Shown: in pieces, positions 6,111 through 14,228 of the stretch
Layout: every line of letters starts with the position of its first letter
How positions within the stretch are numbered: position 1 is the first letter of the stretch
Origin: an uncultured Peptococcaceae bacterium
GTDB taxonomy: Bacteria > Bacillota > Peptococcia > Peptococcales > Peptococcaceae
DNA: 27,520 bases
Assembly (NCBI GenBank): GCA_910585405.1
Contig: CAJUDO010000034.1
Coordinates: forward strand, 1 to 27,520
Direction of reading: 5' to 3'
The notes under the pieces: model-generated
Told to the model about the DNA's origin: nothing
The model's input: the letters and a program-made list of their open reading frames with translations, nothing else
Databases searched by the model: none
Translations under genes and position numbers: made by a program

Positions 6111-7733
6111 GTGATTTTTTGTGAAGATATAACTGAAGTTGATGAAAACGATTTTTGGGAACAAGAAGAACGAAAACGCAGAATCAAAAAATTGAAAAAA
6201 AAGATCGCCAAAAATGAAAAGAAGTTGGAAGATTTGGAGCTGCAAGTTTTAGAAGATATTCAGCCGGATGATGAGGACGAAGACTGTGGATATGAACATG
6301 TTTATTCGATGTTTTACTCTAATTCGCGGGTAGAACCGTGTTTAGAAAATCCGGAACCAGTTGAAGAAGCTTACATTGATCGCGGCGCACGACGTGTTAC
6401 AAGATTGACAGAAACAATCCTGGAAAACGAAAAATTAATCACTGTTAATGGGAACATTTTCCAATACGTTAGTTGTCAAGGAAGGTATAAGCCGCTACTG
6501 GACGGAGAATTTAATGCGTTGGTGGAAAACTGTCTGTCTAAAAGTGACCGCGATCAGCTGACGACAAAGTGCATAAATGAAATAAAAGAAAAGGTAAAGA
6601 GAATGCCAGAATTGCAACGCGAGAGCGACGAATTAGATGCCAATCCAAATTGTATAAACTGCCTAAATGGATTTGTAGAAATTGATGCATTTAATCCTTA
6701 CGAGCCCCCTGAAATTTCCCTGTTACCACATTCATCTGATGTGCTTTTCAGTTATTGCGTGCAAGCAAAATATGTAAAAATAGACGAAAACGAAATGCGT
6801 GATGAAGCCGGTGCTTTTGAGAGTTTTTGCGCAACTTCGTTTGCTGGGGATGTGAGTGTAAAAAAAAGGTTGCTTTTGGAGCAAATGGGCTATGCTTTTT
6901 CAGATTCCCTAAAAGGAAAATGTATGAACTTGGGCATTGGTGCCCCAAATTCTGGGAAAAGTGTTATCGCCAAATTTATAGAAAAATTGTTAGAACCTGA
7001 TAACCTTTGCGCCATTGCTCCACACGAACTTGCAAATGATTTTGCAAAAGCGCGATTGTTTGGGAAAAAAATAAATTTGTTAGCAGAAGTTTCTTCCAGA
7101 AAGTTAAAAGGCATCGATGTAATCAAAAGCATCACATCTGGCGACACGATTACGGCAGCGTACAAAGGCAAAGATTCCTTCGAATTCCGTGCAAAATGCA
7201 AATTGTGGTTCTTTGCCAATAACTTTCCATTACCTGCGGATTTGGACCCCACGGATGGATTTTTTAATCGACTCAACGTCTTGTTTTTTCCGCACAGCAT
7301 TCCCAAGGAAAAACAAGATTTGAAGTTATTGGAAAAATTGCTGGATGAAAAAGACCTGATTTTCAGCATGGCGGTGGATGCCTTTGCGGAGTTGGTTCAA
7401 AATGGATATCAATTTACTTTCCCAGAGGACAGCGAGGTTTTTTTGCAATCATACAAAGTGCAGATGAACTCCGTTGGTACGTTTATTGATGATTGCTTGA
7501 TTATCAGCGGTGAACAAAGGGTCCACACTTGTGAAATTTTAGAGCTGTATCATTATTATTGCCAGAAAAATGGTTTAGAAGAACTGTCCGCACGCGACTT
7601 ACGTATGCAAATTCAGACCATACCTGGCGTAAAATCAACGCGATTTGTAAAAAATGGTGAAAATCTGCGTGGTTATCAGGGCATCGGAATTGTTGGAAAA
7701 GTATTAAAAGACGACGACATAGAAGGAATATAA
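6111..7733 (+). CDS. D5/P4-type SF3 helicase (phage/plasmid primase family, C-terminal half)
   Basis: Replication helicase of 540 residues. The GTG at 6111 follows AAAGGAGAG at 8 bases; an upstream in-frame TTG at 6051 lies inside the hairpin and is rejected. Residues about 18-50 are a charged coiled coil. A D5_N-like region follows (LDANPNCINCLNGFVEI, about 175-191). The SF3 core has Walker A GAPNSGKS (277-284), Walker B-like INLLAEVS (321-328), the sensor Asn pair in LWFFANN (370-371) and a finger arginine in FFNRLNVLFF (387). No TOPRIM or archaeo-eukaryotic primase domain precedes the helicase, so it probably unwinds DNA without priming. The integrase gene starts 15 bases on and the two form a unit typical of phage satellites and integrative plasmids. 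The cruciform just upstream may be its origin. Confidence 0.88.
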   Translation: MIFCEDITEVDENDFWEQEERKRRIKKLKKKIAKNEKKLEDLELQVLEDIQPDDEDEDCGYEHVYSMFYSNSRVEPCLENPEPVEEAYIDRGARRVTRLTETILENEKLITVNGNIFQYVSCQGRYKPLLDGEFNALVENCLSKSDRDQLTTKCINEIKEKVKRMPELQRESDELDANPNCINCLNGFVEIDAFNPYEPPEISLLPHSSDVLFSYCVQAKYVKIDENEMRDEAGAFESFCATSFAGDVSVKKRLLLEQMGYAFSDSLKGKCMNLGIGAPNSGKSVIAKFIEKLLEPDNLCAIAPHELANDFAKARLFGKKINLLAEVSSRKLKGIDVIKSITSGDTITAAYKGKDSFEFRAKCKLWFFANNFPLPADLDPTDGFFNRLNVLFFPHSIPKEKQDLKLLEKLLDEKDLIFSMAVDAFAELVQNGYQFTFPEDSEVFLQSYKVQMNSVGTFIDDCLIISGEQRVHTCEILELYHYYCQKNGLEELSARDLRMQIQTIPGVKSTRFVKNGENLRGYQGIGIVGKVLKDDDIEGI

Positions 7734-7748
7734 AAAGGGGAAAATATC

Positions 7749-8807
7749 ATGAACACAGTGCATTTGAGCAATTTTGTCATGACACCAACTGTGGCAGAAT
7801 GGTTGACGCAATGGTTAAAAAAATATAAAAAAGAAGTGCTCCAGGCCTCGACATATCAAAATTACGCTGCCATTTTAAAACCAGTACAGGAAAAATTCAG
7901 GAAAAAATCTCTAGCGGATTGGAAGTCTGAGGAGATTCAGGAATACTTCGATGAATTGGTTGAATTAGGCCAGTATAGTACAGCGCAACATCTTTTGGCT
8001 CTGCTGATTCCAGCTTTGAACCAAGCTGTAAAAGAGGCTATTATCTTTTCTAATCCAGCTAAAAAAATCAAACTGCCGCAAGAAAATGGGGTAAAATCGA
8101 ATGTTTTGACGGTGGAAAATCAGGAACTATTTTTGAGGGCACTAAGTGATGAAAGACTATCAAATTTTTTCCGGTTTCAGTTATTAACTGGTTTACGCCC
8201 TGGTGAAATGTGTGCTTTGCGCTGGGAGGATTTGGATTTGGAAGCAGGAAAGGTAATCGTTTCGCGAAATGTTCGGCGCGAAAAAAAAGATGATGGCCCC
8301 AGTGAACTAAGCAGTTCGGCGACCAAGAGTGGGAAGAGTCGTGTATTAGAATTAACAGATGGAATGCTTGAGCTATTGGAGCAACAGATGAATTTGCAAG
8401 AACTGGAAATAGAGAAAGGAAAGTATGCCAATACCTGTTTGATTTTTCCAAACAGAAAGGGGAAATATTTGGAAGTTAGCAGTTTAAACAGAACACTTGC
8501 TCGTATACAGCTTAAAATGCGAGAAATTAAGGCAGAGGAATTGGGATTATCTGTTAACGAAGTAGAAATTTCTCATTTCTCTGCCCATGGGTTGCGCCAC
8601 ACTTTTGCCACCCGCGCATTGGAAGCTGATATACCATTAAAAGTGGTATCGAATTGGCTGGGGCACTCCACTGTGCGTGTGACTGGCGATGTCTATTCCC
8701 ATGTTTCACCGGAAATGCGGTGCGCCAGTCTGAAACGGCTGGAGCAGTACTTGACTAAAACGTTTGCGTTTTCATCTGAAAAAAGCCCTGAAACTGAAAG
8801 TTTCTGA
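7749..8807 (+). CDS. Tyrosine recombinase / phage-type integrase
   Basis: Site-specific integrase of 352 residues. The N-terminal SAM-like core-binding domain spans about 12-105 (VAEWLTQWLKKYKKEVLQAS). The catalytic domain follows with all family residues visible: Arg150 in TGLRPGEMCALRW, Lys near 193-196 in TKSGKSR, His280 and Arg283 in HGLRHTFA, His306 in WLGHS, and the nucleophile Tyr316 in GDVYSHVS. AAGGGG precedes the ATG. The gene follows the D5 helicase by 15 bases and a 51-codon gene follows it, all ahead of a strong terminator. This suggests a three-gene replication-integration operon of one element. No attachment site is recognisable beside it. Confidence 0.93.
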   Translation: MNTVHLSNFVMTPTVAEWLTQWLKKYKKEVLQASTYQNYAAILKPVQEKFRKKSLADWKSEEIQEYFDELVELGQYSTAQHLLALLIPALNQAVKEAIIFSNPAKKIKLPQENGVKSNVLTVENQELFLRALSDERLSNFFRFQLLTGLRPGEMCALRWEDLDLEAGKVIVSRNVRREKKDDGPSELSSSATKSGKSRVLELTDGMLELLEQQMNLQELEIEKGKYANTCLIFPNRKGKYLEVSSLNRTLARIQLKMREIKAEELGLSVNEVEISHFSAHGLRHTFATRALEADIPLKVVSNWLGHSTVRVTGDVYSHVSPEMRCASLKRLEQYLTKTFAFSSEKSPETESF

Positions 8808-8883
8808 CACGGCGGAGATATATTATTTTTGGAATGTGGCACTAGCTTTGTGAATAAATTTTTAGCAGAGGAGGGGAATTGCT

Positions 8884-9039
8884 ATGCCTAACAACCGAAC
8901 GGAACAAATCCAATTAACACCGCAGCAAAAGCAAAACTTTTCAGCAAATTGGAAGACGGGGGCCTTGAAAGAATTGAAAAAAAAGGGTTTCTTAACCAGC
9001 ATGCAGGTTCAAAAAATTTGGGCTAACGAGAAGCATTAA
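8884..9039 (+). CDS. 51-residue basic protein downstream of the integrase
   Basis: Small frame preceded by an excellent ribosome binding site (GAGGAGGGG, 8 bases before the ATG). The protein is basic and hydrophilic. Its second half (ALKELKKKGFLTSMQVQKIW) looks like a short helical pair of the SHOCT-like type, where a Lys-rich helix, a Gly turn and a second helix occur. That resemblance is weak. It lies 76 bases after the integrase and just before a strong terminator, so it is probably the last gene of the helicase-integrase unit. It could be a directionality or regulatory factor, but nothing in the sequence proves this. Confidence 0.6.
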   Translation: MPNNRTEQIQLTPQQKQNFSANWKTGALKELKKKGFLTSMQVQKIWANEKH

Positions 9040-9055
9040 AAAATTATTAACGTAG

Positions 9056-9094
9056 CTGAAGGCAGCAACTGTTTGTTGCTGCCTTCAGATTTTT
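9056..9094 (+). terminator. Rho-independent terminator
   Basis: CTGAAGGCAGCAAC (9056-9069) pairs perfectly with GTTGCTGCCTTCAG (9075-9088) around TGTTT, followed by ATTTTT. It closes the helicase-integrase unit and separates it from the large serine recombinase only 18-24 bases further on. Confidence 0.93.
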
Positions 9095-9111
9095 AAGAAA
9101 GTGTGGGAAAC

Positions 9112-10725
9112 ATGAGTAGTAAAAAATTACGCGTCGCAGCATATTGCAGAGTATCAACAGATAAAGATGATCAAGCAAATTCTTTAGCAAGTCAGCGTCG
9201 ATATTTTGAGGAGTATATTGCCCAAAATCCAAATTGGCATCTGGTAAACATTTATTATGATGAAGGAATAAGCGGGACTTCTACGAAAAAGCGAGAGTCT
9301 TTTAATCAAATGATTGCGGATGCGGAAAGTGGTTTGATCGATTTGATTTTAACGAAAGAGGTTAGTAGATTTGCCCGCAATACAGTTGATACCTTGCAAA
9401 TTACTCGCGAACTAAAAAAGTTTGGCGTAAGAGTGAAATTCATGAATGACAATATTGATACCTTCGACAGCGATGGAGAATTACGGCTTACCATTATGGC
9501 TAGCATTGCCCAGGAAGAAAGCAGAAAGACATCTGAACGTGTAAAATGGGGCCAAAAACGTCGCATGGAACAAGGTGTGGTTTTTGGAAGAGATATGCTA
9601 GGCTATCGGGTAAAGAGTGGCCGATTAGAGATAATACCAGAAGAAGCTGAAATTGTTCGCTCCATTTTTTATAAATACCTGCATGAAGGAAAAGGGACCA
9701 ATACAATCGCGCATGAATTGTTGGAAGCTGGTATTCATACAATCAAGGGAAATCATTGGAGCAATACAGTGTTGCTTCGAGTATTACGCAATGAAAAATA
9801 TGTAGGGGATTTGCGGCAAAAAAAGACGATTACGCCAGATTATCTTACCCATGCCAAAAAATATAATCATGGTGAAGAAGAGATGGTGTATATTCGCGAT
9901 CACCATGAGGCAATTATTGACCGTGAAACATGGGAAGCTACACAAAAAGAGCTCGAAAGGCGTTCTCCTAGCGCAGAAGATAGGTCGAAACACAGCAATC
10001 GTTATTGGTGCAGTGGCAAACTGCTTTGCGGAGAATGTGGTTTGCCGGTAGTGAGCCGAAAACGGAAAAGAAAAGATGGTAGCCAGAGTAAAACATGGAT
10101 GTGTCAATCAGCAACACGACATGGTGTCGTAAAAGTAGATAGCGCAGGTAATGTGATTGGGTGCAATAATCGAGAGGTTAACGAGAAAATTCTAAAGGCA
10201 GCTATGCGGCAAGTGTTGCTTATGGTGCAAACTGATAAGAAAAAGCTGATTGATGATGTTATGCAGGATATACGCGCTGTGCAAGATACAAAATCAGATG
10301 TGGATACAACGAAAATTGAGAAACAGATTGCCGATTTTGAAAATAAGAAAACAAAAGCGATTGATATGATGATAGATGGGCTAATTACCAAAGCAGATTT
10401 GCAGAAGCAGCAAGCATATTACAATGAAAAAATAGAATTACTGCAAAATAGATTGCAGGAACATGAACATTCAGAACAGCTAAAAGTGCAACAGGTTGAA
10501 CAGTTAAAGCTGTGTATTGCGGAGTTAGAGAAAATGGTGAGTTTTGATATGGAGAGTGAAGAAATCTATGGAGCAGTTTTGGAAAAGATCGTTTTATATA
10601 AAGACTGGAAATTAGATATAAAACTAAAAGGAATACCATTTAAGATACGTTTGCATTATGATACGAAAGGAAAGATGGAGAACTATAACGTTATATTTAA
10701 TCAAGTGGAAGTGTTAGAAGATTAG
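9112..10725 (+). CDS. Large serine recombinase
   Basis: Large serine integrase of 537 residues from the ATG at 9112. An in-frame GTG at 9103 would add three residues, and neither has a strong ribosome binding site. The catalytic domain has the nucleophile Ser15 in AAYCRVSTDKDD, YYDEGISGTS, and KEVSRFARNT. A recombinase domain follows at about 155-275 (GRDMLGYRV, YLHEGKGTNTIAHELLEAGI, LRNEKYVGDL). A zinc ribbon follows with Cys306 and Cys309 (CGEC), Cys331 and Cys351. A coiled coil at about 375-470 then leads to a short C-terminal domain. These enzymes integrate phages and conjugative or mobilisable elements at specific sites and usually sit at one end of the element. Here it stands just after another element's terminator, with an AAA ATPase gene downstream, so it may mark a second element. 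Confidence 0.95.
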   Translation: MSSKKLRVAAYCRVSTDKDDQANSLASQRRYFEEYIAQNPNWHLVNIYYDEGISGTSTKKRESFNQMIADAESGLIDLILTKEVSRFARNTVDTLQITRELKKFGVRVKFMNDNIDTFDSDGELRLTIMASIAQEESRKTSERVKWGQKRRMEQGVVFGRDMLGYRVKSGRLEIIPEEAEIVRSIFYKYLHEGKGTNTIAHELLEAGIHTIKGNHWSNTVLLRVLRNEKYVGDLRQKKTITPDYLTHAKKYNHGEEEMVYIRDHHEAIIDRETWEATQKELERRSPSAEDRSKHSNRYWCSGKLLCGECGLPVVSRKRKRKDGSQSKTWMCQSATRHGVVKVDSAGNVIGCNNREVNEKILKAAMRQVLLMVQTDKKKLIDDVMQDIRAVQDTKSDVDTTKIEKQIADFENKKTKAIDMMIDGLITKADLQKQQAYYNEKIELLQNRLQEHEHSEQLKVQQVEQLKLCIAELEKMVSFDMESEEIYGAVLEKIVLYKDWKLDIKLKGIPFKIRLHYDTKGKMENYNVIFNQVEVLED

Positions 10726-10760
10726 GTTTTTATAGGTGGAGTTAAAGCCTTAAAAAGAAT

Positions 10761-10868
10761 TCATCATTATTCATGTAAAATGATGATAAATAACACGAAA
10801 TATTCATGTATTTTGATGTGGAAAATACAAATATAATTATTGATTTTTACATGAATATTTGTTATGCT
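10761..10868 (+). promoter_or_regulatory. Promoter with repeated TTCATGTA motifs
   Basis: TTGATT (10840-10845) and TATGCT (10863-10868) are spaced by 17 bases and fit a sigma-A promoter for the AAA ATPase gene. The motif ATTCATGTA occurs at 10769 and 10802, followed by AAATGATGA and TTTTGATGT respectively. It recurs inverted (TTTTACATGAAT, 10845-10856) within the promoter spacer. The first copy also lies inside an 8-bp palindrome, TCATCATT/AATGATGA (10761-10786). The arrangement suggests a three-site operator; the binding protein is unknown. Confidence 0.55.
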
Positions 10869-10899
10869 ATGTAAAATACTATTTTTAGGAGGTGGGTGT

Positions 10900-12195
10900 A
10901 TGTATCGAAAAATAATGAAATTTTTGGAGACATGGAAAGAAAACAAACACCGCAAACCGCTGATTTTACAGGGCGCAAGACAGGTAGGGAAAACCTATTC
11001 CATTTTAGAATTTGGTCGCACATACTATGAGAATGTAGCCTACTTTAATTTTGAAACCAATCCTAAACTGAATGCTACTTTTGAGGAAAATATCAGCCCA
11101 GAGTATTTGATTCCGATTTTATCACATATTGCAGGACAGACAATCGTTCGAGAAAAAACGCTGATTGTATTTGATGAAGTGCAGCTTTGTGAACGTGCGC
11201 TTACATCGCTAAAATATTTCTGTGAAGACGCTCCTGATTATCATATCATTGTAGCAGGTAGTTTACTTGGGGTAGCTGTTAACAGAGAAAAATTCTCTTT
11301 TCCTGTTGGTAAGGTAGACATGAAAACGCTTTATCCAATGGATATGGAAGAATTTTTGCTTGCTTTGGGTGAGGAGAAACTTGTGGAGCAGATTAAACAA
11401 AGCTTCCAGACTGATATGCCAATGCCTTCCGCGTTGCATGATGCAGCAATGCAGCTTTACCGTCAGTATCTTGTCGTAGGTGGTATGCCAGAATGTGTAA
11501 TGCAATTTGTAGAAACGAAAGACTATATCCTTGTGCGCCATACGCAAGATACCATTTTAGCAAGCTATCTAAATGACATGAGCAAGTATAATAATTTGAA
11601 TGAAATCAAGAAAACAAGACTTACGTATGATAACGTTACGGTTCAGCTTTCCAAAAAGAATACCCGTTTTCAATATAAACTGCTAAAGAAAGGTGGACGG
11701 GCTTCTGAATTTGAAAATGCAATAGAATGGTTGTGCTTATCCGGCATTGTATCGCAAGTATATAGAGTAGAGCAGATTAAAAAGCCTTTGGAAAACTATC
11801 GTGATATTGATGCATTTAAGATTTATGTTTCCGATTTGGGCTTGCTTTGTGCCAAGAAGGATTTGGTAGCAAATGATGTTCTTTATATGGTAGAAGAGTT
11901 GAATGACTTTAAGGGTGGAATGACAGAAAACTATGTGAATGTGCAGCTTACTATAAATGAGTATCGAACTTATTATTGGGAATCAGAGCGTGGCGCTGAA
12001 ATTGATTTTGTGATTCAGCGTGATGGCAAACTAATTCCTATTGAAGTCAAGTCCGCTGATAACACCAGAGCTAAGAGTTTGAAAGTTTATATGGAAACCT
12101 ACAATCCTGATTATGCGATAAAACTTTCTACCAAGAATTTTGGTTTTGAGGATAAAAAGAAAATAGTTCCGCTCTATGCTGCTTTTTGTATCTGA
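10900..12195 (+). CDS. AAA-family ATPase with DUF4143/nuclease-like C-terminus
   Basis: ATPase of 431 residues. The ATG at 10900 follows AGGAGGTG at 5 bases; an earlier in-frame ATG at 10864 lacks a site and is rejected. Walker A is GARQVGKT (25-32) and Walker B LIVFDEVQL (88-96). The middle and C-terminal parts fit DUF4143-type ATPases, which end in a restriction-endonuclease-like fold. Here AEIDFVI (Asp369) and PIEVKS (Glu382, Lys384) form the Asp and Glu-x-Lys of that fold. Biological roles are mostly unknown; some members have been linked to toxin-antitoxin or defence settings, which is only a possibility here. It is a single-gene unit with its own promoter and a likely terminator, between the large serine recombinase and the Septu genes. 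Confidence 0.88.
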   Translation: MYRKIMKFLETWKENKHRKPLILQGARQVGKTYSILEFGRTYYENVAYFNFETNPKLNATFEENISPEYLIPILSHIAGQTIVREKTLIVFDEVQLCERALTSLKYFCEDAPDYHIIVAGSLLGVAVNREKFSFPVGKVDMKTLYPMDMEEFLLALGEEKLVEQIKQSFQTDMPMPSALHDAAMQLYRQYLVVGGMPECVMQFVETKDYILVRHTQDTILASYLNDMSKYNNLNEIKKTRLTYDNVTVQLSKKNTRFQYKLLKKGGRASEFENAIEWLCLSGIVSQVYRVEQIKKPLENYRDIDAFKIYVSDLGLLCAKKDLVANDVLYMVEELNDFKGGMTENYVNVQLTINEYRTYYWESERGAEIDFVIQRDGKLIPIEVKSADNTRAKSLKVYMETYNPDYAIKLSTKNFGFEDKKKIVPLYAAFCI

Positions 12196-12265
12196 AATAA
12201 ATAAGATAAGAAAAATAGGTGATTATGAGTTTCTATCATGGAGATACTTTAAACCGTGAACAGAT

Positions 12266-12300
12266 GACAAACTGAACGATAAGTCTGGTTTGTCATTTTT
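12266..12300 (+). terminator. Probable rho-independent terminator
   Basis: GACAAAC (12266-12272) pairs with GTTTGTC (12288-12294) and ATTTTTG follows. The 15-base loop can pair further only weakly, so this is a modest terminator after the AAA ATPase gene. Confidence 0.5.
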
Positions 12301-12328
12301 GAATGAAAAGTAATCTAGTTAATGATTC

Positions 12329-12358
12329 TTGTAGGAGTTAAGGTGAATAAGGTATAAT
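12329..12358 (+). promoter_or_regulatory. Sigma-A promoter for the Septu genes
   Basis: TTGTAG (12329-12334), an 18-base spacer and a perfect TATAAT (12353-12358) lie 73 bases before the GTG start of ptuA. No further hairpin or reverse-transcriptase gene is visible between this promoter and ptuA. Confidence 0.6.
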
Positions 12359-12430
12359 ATAAACCCTAATTAAAAGAAAAATTGAGATATCAAGTGTTTA
12401 AAATATGGGAATAAAAAGGGGTGAAAAATC

Positions 12431-13732
12431 GTGAGAATCCGTAGATTAAGATTAGAAAATTTTCGTTGCTTTGAAAAATTGGAGCTTAATTTGGAACCTG
12501 ATTATACTGTGTTAGTTGGTATTAATGGAGCTGGAAAATCGACTATATTAGACGGGTTGTCAATTGCTTTAGGTGGATATCTTACAGGCTTTGATGGAAT
12601 AAAAAGTAATTATATTTTGCCAGAGGATGCCCATTATAGAACGTATGCAAGTGGCAGCCGAATTGATGTGCAGGAGCAATATCCAGTTAAGATTGAAGCC
12701 GATGCAGAGATAGACGTGGGAAAAGAATCTATAAATTGGTGTCGCAGTTTAAACGGAAAAATGAGAAGAACTACGCATGGGCAAGCAACAGACATTGTAG
12801 AGTATGCCAGAAAACTGCAGAATGCTTTACGTGAAGGGGATAAAAAATGTGTGTTGCCTTTGGTTTCCTATTATGGCACAGGAAGATTATGGGCGCGTAA
12901 GCGGAATAAAAAAGCAGTTGCTTCTGATGATAGAAAAATGAATCGTCAGATGGGATATATAGATTGTTTGGAGCCAGCCGCGAATGAAAAACAAATGATG
13001 GCATGGTTTGAAGAAATGACTTATATTCAGTTGCAGGAAAATTGTCCAATACCAGAGTTAGAAGCTGTAAAAAGGGCACTGTCTATGTGTTATATGAGTT
13101 TGGATCCAGATATTTTGGACGCGAAATTTATTTATGATGTTAAAAGTCACGAATTAGAGGTTGTTTTATACAAAACACATGATAGGGTTGAAAAATTGCC
13201 AGTACGGATGTTGAGTGATGGGGTGAAAGGAATTATTAGTTTGGTGTCTGACATTGCTTATCGCATGGCGTTACTAAACCCAAATCTATTGGACGATGTA
13301 CTTATGACTCCAGGTGTAGTTCTGATTGATGAGATTGACATGCATTTACATCCAATGTGGCAAAAAAAGATAATGAGCGATTTAGCTAGAATTTTTCCAA
13401 ATATACAGTTTGTAGTTACAACCCATTCTCCTAATGTGTTGACTAATATAAAAAAAGAACACATTAGAATATTAGATCACTATTGTTTATATGAACCGCA
13501 AAACGCAACTTATGGAAGATCCGTAGAAGATATATTATTAGAGGTTATGGGAGTAGATGTTCGACCAGATCAAGTGAAAATGATATTAGAAAAATTTTCT
13601 CAAGCGATAGATAATGAAAACTATCAATTAGCACAGCAGTATTTACATGAAATGAAAGCGATTTTAGGAAGTAATGCAAAAGAGGTCGTAGAAAGTCAGT
13701 TTACTTTGGATGCCGAAATGCTAGGTGAATAA
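12431..13732 (+). CDS. ptuA: Septu defence ATPase PtuA
   Basis: SMC/ABC-like AAA ATPase of 433 residues, the ATPase half of the two-gene Septu anti-phage system. The N-terminus MRIRRLRLENFRCFEKLEL is the standard start of RecF/SMC-like ATPases. Walker A is GINGAGKST (30-38), the signature motif LSDGVKG (261-267), Walker B VVLIDEID (296-303), and the switch histidine TTHSPN (His332). All are intact. The GTG at 12431 follows AAGGGGTG at 8 bases. The call as PtuA rests on the partner: one base after its stop begins the remains of a PtuB-type HNH gene. Similar ATPases also occur in OLD-type, retron and other systems. In known Septu systems PtuA forms a complex with PtuB nuclease; here the partner is broken. 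Confidence 0.82.
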   Translation: MRIRRLRLENFRCFEKLELNLEPDYTVLVGINGAGKSTILDGLSIALGGYLTGFDGIKSNYILPEDAHYRTYASGSRIDVQEQYPVKIEADAEIDVGKESINWCRSLNGKMRRTTHGQATDIVEYARKLQNALREGDKKCVLPLVSYYGTGRLWARKRNKKAVASDDRKMNRQMGYIDCLEPAANEKQMMAWFEEMTYIQLQENCPIPELEAVKRALSMCYMSLDPDILDAKFIYDVKSHELEVVLYKTHDRVEKLPVRMLSDGVKGIISLVSDIAYRMALLNPNLLDDVLMTPGVVLIDEIDMHLHPMWQKKIMSDLARIFPNIQFVVTTHSPNVLTNIKKEHIRILDHYCLYEPQNATYGRSVEDILLEVMGVDVRPDQVKMILEKFSQAIDNENYQLAQQYLHEMKAILGSNAKEVVESQFTLDAEMLGE

Positions 13733-13733
13733 G

Positions 13734-14137
13734 ATGATCTATATTAGAAAAAATGCAGAACCAGAAAAATTACAAAAATACAGAAGAATGAAGAACGCTG
13801 GTTTAATGGCATGGATGCGGATGTAAAGGAGAAACTGCGCTAGTCACTCTTAAAAGAACAAGGCTATCTTTGTGCTTACTGTATGAGTAAAATGGATGCT
13901 GATCTTAATGAAGTGCTGAACTTAAATTGTCCTACCGGATCGTTAATTGGAAGTCGAAAAGCCGCTTTGCAAACGATTCAAAAGAATTTACATGGTTTGC
14001 AAAGTGATAAAGCAGTAAAAAATAGATTGTTGAAGTTGAGAGATCATTATAACCAACCGCAGGAAGAATTGACTGCTTATGTAGGCATCATACGTTGGTA
14101 CATTGATCGTAAACTTAAGAAGTTGGGTAGAGTATAG
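13734..14137 (+). pseudogene. ptuB: Decayed Septu HNH nuclease PtuB
   Basis: Remains of a PtuB/TIGR02646-type HNH nuclease, starting one base after ptuA. The first frame, from ATG 13734, reads MIYIRKNAEPEKLQKYRR, the typical PtuB start, but stops after 30 codons. The homologous reading continues in another frame (ERWFNGMDADVKEKLR) and meets an in-frame TAG at 13841. It then resumes with SLLKEQGYLCAYCMSKM, the conserved Cys-x-x-Cys region. The HNH catalytic core, which should follow (Glu-His motif, then the His/Asn motif), is missing. The sequence jumps at once to DADLNEVLNLN and GSRKAAL, which belong to the C-terminal third of the family. So there are at least one frameshift, one stop and one internal deletion of roughly 60-90 codons. 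An 84-codon frame from 13883 could still be translated but would have no nuclease centre. Confidence 0.8.
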
Positions 14138-14163
14138 CGGGAAATTATAATAGCGTTTGTAAA

Positions 14164-14197
14164 GGCAGATAGGGAATCTCTATCTGCTATTTGTTTT
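14164..14197. terminator. Rho-independent terminator after ptuB remains
   Basis: GCAGATAG (14164-14171) pairs with CTATCTGC (14179-14186) and is followed by TATTTGTTTTTATT. It lies at the junction between the defence locus and the convergent cotJ remains, and marks the right limit of clearly foreign genes. Confidence 0.75.
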
Positions 14198-14228
14198 TAT
14201 TATGCAAATAGCTTGAATTTTTGGTGTT

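Larger units (their letters stand above)
2402..14190. mobile_element. Mosaic genomic island (limits approximate)
   Basis: This stretch holds an excisionase-like gene, a serine resolvase, a D5-type helicase, a tyrosine integrase, a large serine recombinase, an AAA/DUF4143 ATPase and a Septu defence locus. It lies between a tidy two-gene operon on the left and a broken cotJ operon on the right. The three recombinase families and at least two internal terminators suggest several elements nested or stacked rather than one. I could not identify direct-repeat attachment sites, so both ends are set by gene content only. Confidence 0.6.

Noticed and set aside
12196..12430. Retron reverse transcriptase or msr/msd RNA linked to the PtuA/PtuB genes
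   Set aside because: Some retrons use PtuA/PtuB effectors, but this 235-base gap has no room for a reverse transcriptase and no neighbouring gene encodes one.
13883..14137. 84-residue stand-alone protein
   Set aside because: Its sequence joins directly to upstream PtuB-like residues in the same frame across a TAG, so it is the tail of a broken gene.
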